Positions 22,179 through 26,591 of a stretch of DNA of 26,591 nt are shown piece by piece. Source of the stretch: Anaerolineaceae bacterium (GTDB lineage: Bacteria > Chloroflexota > Anaerolineae > Anaerolineales > Anaerolineaceae); the NCBI GenBank assembly GCA_003446605.1, contig DMDF01000101.1, positions 1-26,591 on the forward strand. The letters are read 5' to 3'. The notes beneath the pieces were generated by a model. That model was not told the origin of the DNA. It saw only the letters and a list, made by a program, of their open reading frames with translations, and searched no databases. Each line of letters opens with the position of its first letter. Position 1 is the first letter of the stretch. A program made the position numbers and the translations under genes.

Positions 22179-23291
22179 TTAACTTTCCATCTCAGCATCA
22201 AAGAAAATATTCTTTCCATCTTCCTGTGAAAAGAAGTGAATATGTTCCTGATTGAATTTCACATAGATCGTTTGACCGATTTCAGGGCGCACATCTCCAA
22301 GTATTTCCGATAAGAACAATTGGTCACCTACTTTAAGGGTAATAATGGTACGATCGCCCTGGATTTCCACGAAATCCACCTCTAATCCACAACAATTCGA
22401 GCTTTCTGTAAAAGAAATGCTGATATCTTCAGGTCGCACACCCAGTCGGACTTTTTGTTGGGGAGCAGCAGTAAAGCGTTTTGTCCAAACATCATCCAAT
22501 ATAAATTGGAAAGCAGAGCAGGTCACCCGGAATTTTCCATCATCCTTGATAACTGCGCAATCCACAAAATTTGCGGGTGGTTCACCAATAAAACCCGCCA
22601 CGAATTCATTGGATGGATGGTGGTAGATATTAAGTGGTGTGCCAATCTGCTGGATCTCGCCCAGATTCATGACCGCGATCCGATCAGCCATTGCCATGGA
22701 TTCAACCTGGTCATGGGTGATATAGAGGGTTGTCACACCCAGACGGCTAACCTGGGTTTTTAACTCTTCTCGCATACGAGCACGCAGACTTGCATCCAGA
22801 TGCGAAATGGGTTCATCCATGATCAACACATCCGGTTCACGCACGATGGCACGCCCGATCGAGACCCGCTGCATTTCTCCGCCCGACAAATGCCGAGCAT
22901 TTTTCTTTAAAATGGGTTCGAGATCCAAGAATTTTGCAGCCGTTTTTACCTTTTCATCAATGACTTCTTTGGACATTTTTCTTGCGCGTAACGGGAAGGC
23001 GATATTTTCATAGACATTCAAGTTGGGATAAAGCGCCCAGTTCTCAAACACCATGGCAATATTGCGTTCCTTCGGGCGCAGATCATTGACCACCTTGTCA
23101 TTGAAAAGGATCTGCCCCTCGGTGATCTCTTCCAAGCCAGCGATCATGCGCAAGGAAGAAGATTTTCCACAACCTGATGGTCCCAGAATAGAGAAAAATT
23201 CTCGATCCTCACATTTCCAGGAAACGTCTTTTACTGCTTCGACGTCGCCCTTATATATTTTCCAAACGTTACGTAGTTCAACACTAGCCAC
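22179..23291 (-). CDS. Sugar ABC transporter ATPase (active partner)
   Basis: A 370-residue CUT1-type ATPase, paralogue of the next gene downstream. Walker A GPSGCGKSS (37-45), signature LSGGEMQR (135-142), Walker B VLIMDEP (155-161) and switch His193 (ITHDQVES) are intact; the Q-loop again carries Glu (E83, FENWALYP) instead of Gln. The C-terminal TOBE-like domain contains RLGVRPEDISIS. Two-ATPase CUT1 importers are known, such as the rhizobial glycerol transporter GlpSTPQV, and this operon order (binding protein, two permeases, two ATPases) is compatible. The start is GTG 23291 preceded by AGGAG at 7 bases spacing. Twelve bases separate it from the partner gene. Confidence 0.92.
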   Translation of the reverse strand: MASVELRNVWKIYKGDVEAVKDVSWKCEDREFFSILGPSGCGKSSSLRMIAGLEEITEGQILFNDKVVNDLRPKERNIAMVFENWALYPNLNVYENIAFPLRARKMSKEVIDEKVKTAAKFLDLEPILKKNARHLSGGEMQRVSIGRAIVREPDVLIMDEPISHLDASLRARMREELKTQVSRLGVTTLYITHDQVESMAMADRIAVMNLGEIQQIGTPLNIYHHPSNEFVAGFIGEPPANFVDCAVIKDDGKFRVTCSAFQFILDDVWTKRFTAAPQQKVRLGVRPEDISISFTESSNCCGLEVDFVEIQGDRTIITLKVGDQLFLSEILGDVRPEIGQTIYVKFNQEHIHFFSQEDGKNIFFDAEMES

Positions 23292-23307
23292 GTTTCATCT
23301 CCTGATC

Positions 23308-24021
23308 TTATTTATGCAAGGTCATTTCATAACCCGCGTGGAATTTCCAGACTGCACGGGAAGCTTTGATGGGAATATCATCAGGATCCCAGGTAATGCG
23401 GAAGCGTAACAGCACCGCTGTGCCAACAGGCACCTGCAAGAATTTTGCTTCTCGTTCTTCCAGGCAGGTAAGCGTTACTTCGTCTGTGGCTCGGTCAGAG
23501 ATAAGCCCGAACTTATCTTCCATTACTTTGAACGATGATTGGCTGGAACCCGTCTCCGTGAACATGTCTTTGGTAATTCCCGGATACAACTTTGCGGGAA
23601 AGTAAGAAGTCTCAATTGCCACCGGGAAATCATCCACCGTGCGCAACCGTTCCATGATCTGCACTTTATCCTCGGCATCCAGTTTCAATCTTTCCTGGAT
23701 GGAAGACCAGGCATCTACCAGTTCCCAATTTAGAATTTCCACACCTGGATTCTGCCCGCGTTTTTTCGCTTCCTTTGTGATGGAATGTGTTCCGGTCAGA
23801 GTACCCCAGTAGGTATACACAGGCGTGCGATAAACGCGGTCGTTGCACTTATGATCGCGTTCCAAATAACCTTCATAAACAAGTTCACTTAAAGCTGTTT
23901 CAACTTCATGCTCGCTGGCTTTGAATTTCTCCGCCAAGTCTTTTACGGCGGGCAATTTTTCGCCATTCGCAAATTTCTGAGATGTCAACCATTTTTCAAT
24001 ATTAAAAAATACTTCATTCAT
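23308..24021 (-). CDS. GntR/UTRA-like regulator with a divergent DNA-binding helix
   Basis: A 237-residue protein. The C-terminal two-thirds is a UTRA effector domain (QIMERLRTVDDFPVAIETSYFPAKLYPGITKDMFTETGSSQSSF). The N-terminal winged helix is recognisable (KLPAVKDLAEKFKASEHEVETALSELVYEGYLER, 22-55) but the usual VSRxTxRxAL reads KASEHEVETAL, losing both conserved arginines, so operator choice or DNA binding may differ. The start is ATG 24021, with GAGG 6 bases upstream; the longer open frame reaching 24276 lies inside the permease gene and is not credible. It is 26 bases after that permease gene and 16 before the ATPase pair, an unusual position inside transporter genes. Confidence 0.82.
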   Translation of the reverse strand: MNEVFFNIEKWLTSQKFANGEKLPAVKDLAEKFKASEHEVETALSELVYEGYLERDHKCNDRVYRTPVYTYWGTLTGTHSITKEAKKRGQNPGVEILNWELVDAWSSIQERLKLDAEDKVQIMERLRTVDDFPVAIETSYFPAKLYPGITKDMFTETGSSQSSFKVMEDKFGLISDRATDEVTLTCLEEREAKFLQVPVGTAVLLRFRITWDPDDIPIKASRAVWKFHAGYEMTLHK

Positions 24022-24047
24022 TTCAAACCTCATATCCAAATTTAAAA

Positions 24048-24878
24048 TTAGCCTTTTACGCCACTTCTTCCCAAACCTTCCACGAGGTTCTTCGAGAAGA
24101 TGAACACCACAATGTAGATCGGTATGATTCCAGCCAGGGCAGCGGCTGACATCTCTCCAAACTGCATACCATGTTCTCCTATGTATTGTGAAATACCGAT
24201 CGGGAACGTCTTGGATGCATCGCTGTAGGTCAGTATTAATGCAAAGAGAAATTCGTTCCAGGACATGATCAAGCACACCACACCCGTCGATAGCACACCC
24301 GGTTTGATCAGGGGATAAACAATTTTCAGTAGAGTGTCAAATTTGCTGTAACCATCCACCCAAGCTGCATGTTCCAATTCCACCGGGATATTGCGGATGT
24401 AGCTATCTAATAACCAGAAAGCCAACGGAATATTCATCATAGAATGGACCAAAATCAAGCCCACTAATGTATCCTGTAAACCTAGAGTTTTGATGATGGC
24501 GAAAATAGGTACTGTGACCACAATAGGAGGCATTACATAGGTTCCCAGGATGAGGGATGGAAGAACTGCCCCACCCGTTTTAAAGCGGACCACCGTATAG
24601 ATGGTTGGAACAGCGATCAACAAAGTAATAATCGTGCTGGATATCGCCACCACCGTTGAATTAAAAAGATATTTGGTCAATGGGACATTGCGAAAGGCTT
24701 TCACCCAATTTTCAAAAGTAATACCACCTTGCGGGAATAGGGATCCGGAGGTACGAATTTCCAGAGGGATCTTTAAAGAGGTAGCAGCCACATAAATGAT
24801 CGGTAATAGGATTATGGTCAAAAATATGATAGCGATAACCCAACCGATAATTTTTGAGAAAATATTCTTATTGATCAT
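24048..24878 (-). CDS. Sugar ABC transporter permease (MalG type)
   Basis: A 276-residue inner-membrane permease with about six hydrophobic segments, the first at residues 10-32. The cytoplasmic EAA loop is EHAAWVDGYSKFDTLLKIVYPLIKPG, which docks on the ATPases. It overlaps the preceding permease gene by ATGA (24875-24878), indicating coupled translation. N-terminal YVAATSLK and the C-terminal NLVEGLGRSGVKG are usual for the MalG/UgpE group. Confidence 0.94.
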   Translation of the reverse strand: MINKNIFSKIIGWVIAIIFLTIILLPIIYVAATSLKIPLEIRTSGSLFPQGGITFENWVKAFRNVPLTKYLFNSTVVAISSTIITLLIAVPTIYTVVRFKTGGAVLPSLILGTYVMPPIVVTVPIFAIIKTLGLQDTLVGLILVHSMMNIPLAFWLLDSYIRNIPVELEHAAWVDGYSKFDTLLKIVYPLIKPGVLSTGVVCLIMSWNEFLFALILTYSDASKTFPIGISQYIGEHGMQFGEMSAAALAGIIPIYIVVFIFSKNLVEGLGRSGVKG

Positions 24879-25759
24879 TCTGACCTCCGCATGATAATTT
24901 CACGCCCCTTTGTAACGAGGGTGGCAACAATTGTGATAATGAGCAACATCAAGAAACTCAGTGCGGCTGCATACCCGGTATTAAATTGTTTGAATGCAAC
25001 GCGATAAATATAGAAAGAAGCAACCTGTGTTGTATTTCCTGGTCCACCAAAGGTCAGCATATAAACAAGGTCAAATACCTTTAAAGAGATCAGTAATTTG
25101 AATAGAAACACAACGATCACCTGAGGAAGTACGAGTGGTAAGGTCAATCTTCTGAAGACCATCCATCCTGAAGCGCCATCCACTTCAGCAGCTTCAAATG
25201 GGGCTTTTGGTAAGGCTTGCAGTGCGGCATAGCACAAAATAAAGCAGAAAGGTGTCCACTGCCATAGATCGGCAAATATAATGGAAGGGAATGCCAGTTT
25301 GGGGTCTCCCAGGAATGCAATTAAACCCTTGGTCAAGCCCCATTTCATCAAATAATGATTCATCAGACCGGAATTCGGATCGTAGATCAATTTCCAAATC
25401 ATAGATACAGCCACTGGTGGAGTGAACATGGGAAGCAGAGCGATGCTTCTGAGTATCGTGCTCAGACCCCGGATTCCACGAACAGCATACGCCAGCAAAA
25501 ATCCCAACAGGGTTTCAAGAGTGGTAACCACAAAAGCAAATACGAAAGTATTGGTGAGTGACCTTTTAAAGTTTTCATCAAGAACAGCCTGCTTATAGTT
25601 GCTGAACCAGACAAAATCCTTGAAAGGTTGTGCCAGGGTTGAATTCGTCAGACTGGTGCTGAGAACATATATCAAAGGGATTATGGAAAAGAAAGCCAAA
25701 AAGATCCAAGCTGGAATAGCCATGATCTTCGGGCTCAGACGTTCTAGTTTATTTTTCAA
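24875..25759 (-). CDS. Sugar ABC transporter permease (MalF type)
   Basis: A 294-residue inner-membrane permease with about six transmembrane segments; the first is AIPAWIFLAFFSIIPLIYVLS. The EAA loop reads EAAEVDGASGWMVFRRLTLPLVLP. The start is TTG 25759, supported by AGGAG 7 bases upstream and by the MKNKLERLSPK basic N-terminus before the first membrane segment; no suitable ATG is close. It is separated from the binding-protein gene by an attenuator-like hairpin and overlaps the next permease gene by four bases. Forms the channel heterodimer with that protein. Confidence 0.94.
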   Translation of the reverse strand: MKNKLERLSPKIMAIPAWIFLAFFSIIPLIYVLSTSLTNSTLAQPFKDFVWFSNYKQAVLDENFKRSLTNTFVFAFVVTTLETLLGFLLAYAVRGIRGLSTILRSIALLPMFTPPVAVSMIWKLIYDPNSGLMNHYLMKWGLTKGLIAFLGDPKLAFPSIIFADLWQWTPFCFILCYAALQALPKAPFEAAEVDGASGWMVFRRLTLPLVLPQVIVVFLFKLLISLKVFDLVYMLTFGGPGNTTQVASFYIYRVAFKQFNTGYAAALSFLMLLIITIVATLVTKGREIIMRRSE

Positions 25760-25798
25760 CTTAATTCTCCTGATTCACGTTCCATACTTCTTGGAGAA

Positions 25799-25837
25799 AA
25801 AATAGGGATAGATTGAATGAACACCTATCCCTATTTT
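25799..25837 (-). terminator. 13-bp hairpin and T-run after the binding-protein gene
   Basis: AAAATAGGGATAG (25799-25811) and CTATCCCTATTTT (25825-25837) are exact reverse complements around a 13-base loop. On the minus strand the 3' arm runs into six Ts (25802-25797). It lies between the binding protein and the first permease, so it probably acts as a leaky terminator or as a 3' block that keeps binding-protein mRNA abundant. Confidence 0.85.
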
Positions 25838-25847
25838 CTATAGAACT

Positions 25848-26591
25848 TTACTTACCCAAGACCTGCAACCAGGATGCTTGAGTATCATCCAATGCTTCTT
25901 GCGGAGTCTTTTCTCCGATCAGAGCAAGGGAGAGGTTGTCGGTCAGCGATTCTTGCAGTTCGAACCATTCAGCATTGGTCGGCCAGGTGATGGCATTCGC
26001 ATGGGCTGCTTTGATAGCATCCACGATTTCTGTACCAGCGAATTCAATGTATGCCGGGTCTTCCAATGTTGAATAGCGTACAGGATCAATACCACCTACA
26101 ACGGTGTTATAACGAGCTGCCACATCAGGGCGAGCCACAAAATTGAGGAACTCCATGGCAGCATCAGGATGTGGTGCAACTTCAGAGACACCAATACCGA
26201 AACCAGCATTGACGGATGCAACGATCTTCGCATTTTCACCAGATCCAATCGGCAAGTGCCCAACGCCCCATTTTCCAACAATGGATGAACTTTCGGGATC
26301 ATCGGTCATTCCAGGCAGGTCAGTATAAAATTCGACCATGGCGGCTTTTCCGGTGAACCAACCACCCAATGCTTCGTCAAAGGCAACTGCTGAAGCGGTT
26401 GGAAGAGCATACTGAGCCTGTTCAACCATGCCAGTTAATGCAATGACTGCTTCCGGGCTGTTGATGGTGGGATTGCCATCTGCATCAAAGAAAGAACCGC
26501 CGTATGAACCAAACCGATTCAAGAAAGAACCGATCAGGATCAAGGGGCTCTTGGCACCTTGAATCGCGCAGCCATAAACGCCATCAGCTGC
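25848..26591 (-). CDS. Extracellular sugar-binding protein, 5' part missing (window edge)
   Basis: The last 247 residues of a family 1 extracellular solute-binding protein. The frame is open to the window edge, reading AADGVYGCAIQGAKSPLILIGS before the first in-frame start-like codon, so the N-terminus and signal peptide lie outside. Features typical of CUT1 binding proteins are GSYGGSFFDADGNPTINSPEAV, the mid-domain GKAAMVEFYTDLPGM, the VNAGFGIGVSEVAPHPDAAMEFLNFVARPD hinge region and the C-terminal WFELQESLTDNLSLALIGEKTPQEALDD. It captures the substrate for the two permeases downstream. Ligand unknown; many relatives bind oligosaccharides, polyols or glycerol phosphate. Confidence 0.93.
   Translation of the reverse strand, partial: AADGVYGCAIQGAKSPLILIGSFLNRFGSYGGSFFDADGNPTINSPEAVIALTGMVEQAQYALPTASAVAFDEALGGWFTGKAAMVEFYTDLPGMTDDPESSSIVGKWGVGHLPIGSGENAKIVASVNAGFGIGVSEVAPHPDAAMEFLNFVARPDVAARYNTVVGGIDPVRYSTLEDPAYIEFAGTEIVDAIKAAHANAITWPTNAEWFELQESLTDNLSLALIGEKTPQEALDDTQASWLQVLGK

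Noticed and set aside
24022..24276. Long N-terminal extension of the GntR-like regulator
   Set aside because: It overlaps the permease gene antisense to no known domain, and a Shine-Dalgarno supports ATG 24021.

Overview
The window looks like a chromosomal stretch of an anaerobic, heterotrophic bacterium, most likely an Anaerolineae-type Chloroflexota. That guess rests on gene content (a BMP-type lipoprotein with a long acidic linker, several URO-D-family methyltransferases beside a corrinoid protein, CUT1 transporters with GntR regulators) and on the mid-range base composition; no rRNA or other phylogenetic marker is present. I see no tRNA, rRNA, CRISPR array, insertion sequence or phage gene. 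No gene-free stretch exceeds about 215 bases.

Region A (1-8186, minus strand) is a nitrogen-compound module. In transcription order it carries an 8-oxoguanine-deaminase-like amidohydrolase, a GntR/UTRA repressor, an aspartate-carbamoyltransferase-like protein, a YgeW-like knotted-family carbamoyltransferase and a carbamate kinase. After a 172-base regulatory gap come a BMP-family binding lipoprotein, its double ABC ATPase and the first codons of a permease. A 33-bp palindrome precedes the first gene, and related short palindromes lie before the BMP gene. The likely theme is uptake of a purine, nucleoside or ureide, deamination, phosphorolysis of a carbamoyl compound, and ATP recovery by carbamate kinase.

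Region B (8211-11889) is mostly housekeeping: folD (minus) divergent from a UDP-glucose 6-dehydrogenase gene (plus) with a strong terminator, then an M29 aminopeptidase broken by a frameshift, followed by another terminator.

Region C (11888-16397) holds corrinoid methyl-transfer genes. A plus-strand pair encodes a corrinoid protein and a URO-D/MtaA-type methyltransferase fused to a thioredoxin-like domain. Two further URO-D-family proteins lie on the minus strand; the second is the last closely spaced gene of Region D.

Region D (15339-26591, minus strand) is a long sugar or polyol operon. In transcription order: binding protein (cut by the window edge), an attenuator-like hairpin, two permeases, a GntR-like regulator, two paralogous ABC ATPases (one lacking the switch histidine), aldo/keto reductase, 2-hydroxyacid dehydrogenase, GntR/UTRA regulator, DeoC-type aldolase, zinc alcohol dehydrogenase and a URO-D methyltransferase. 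Its adjacency to Region C suggests the imported compound may be methylated and demethylated through the corrinoid protein; this is a hypothesis.
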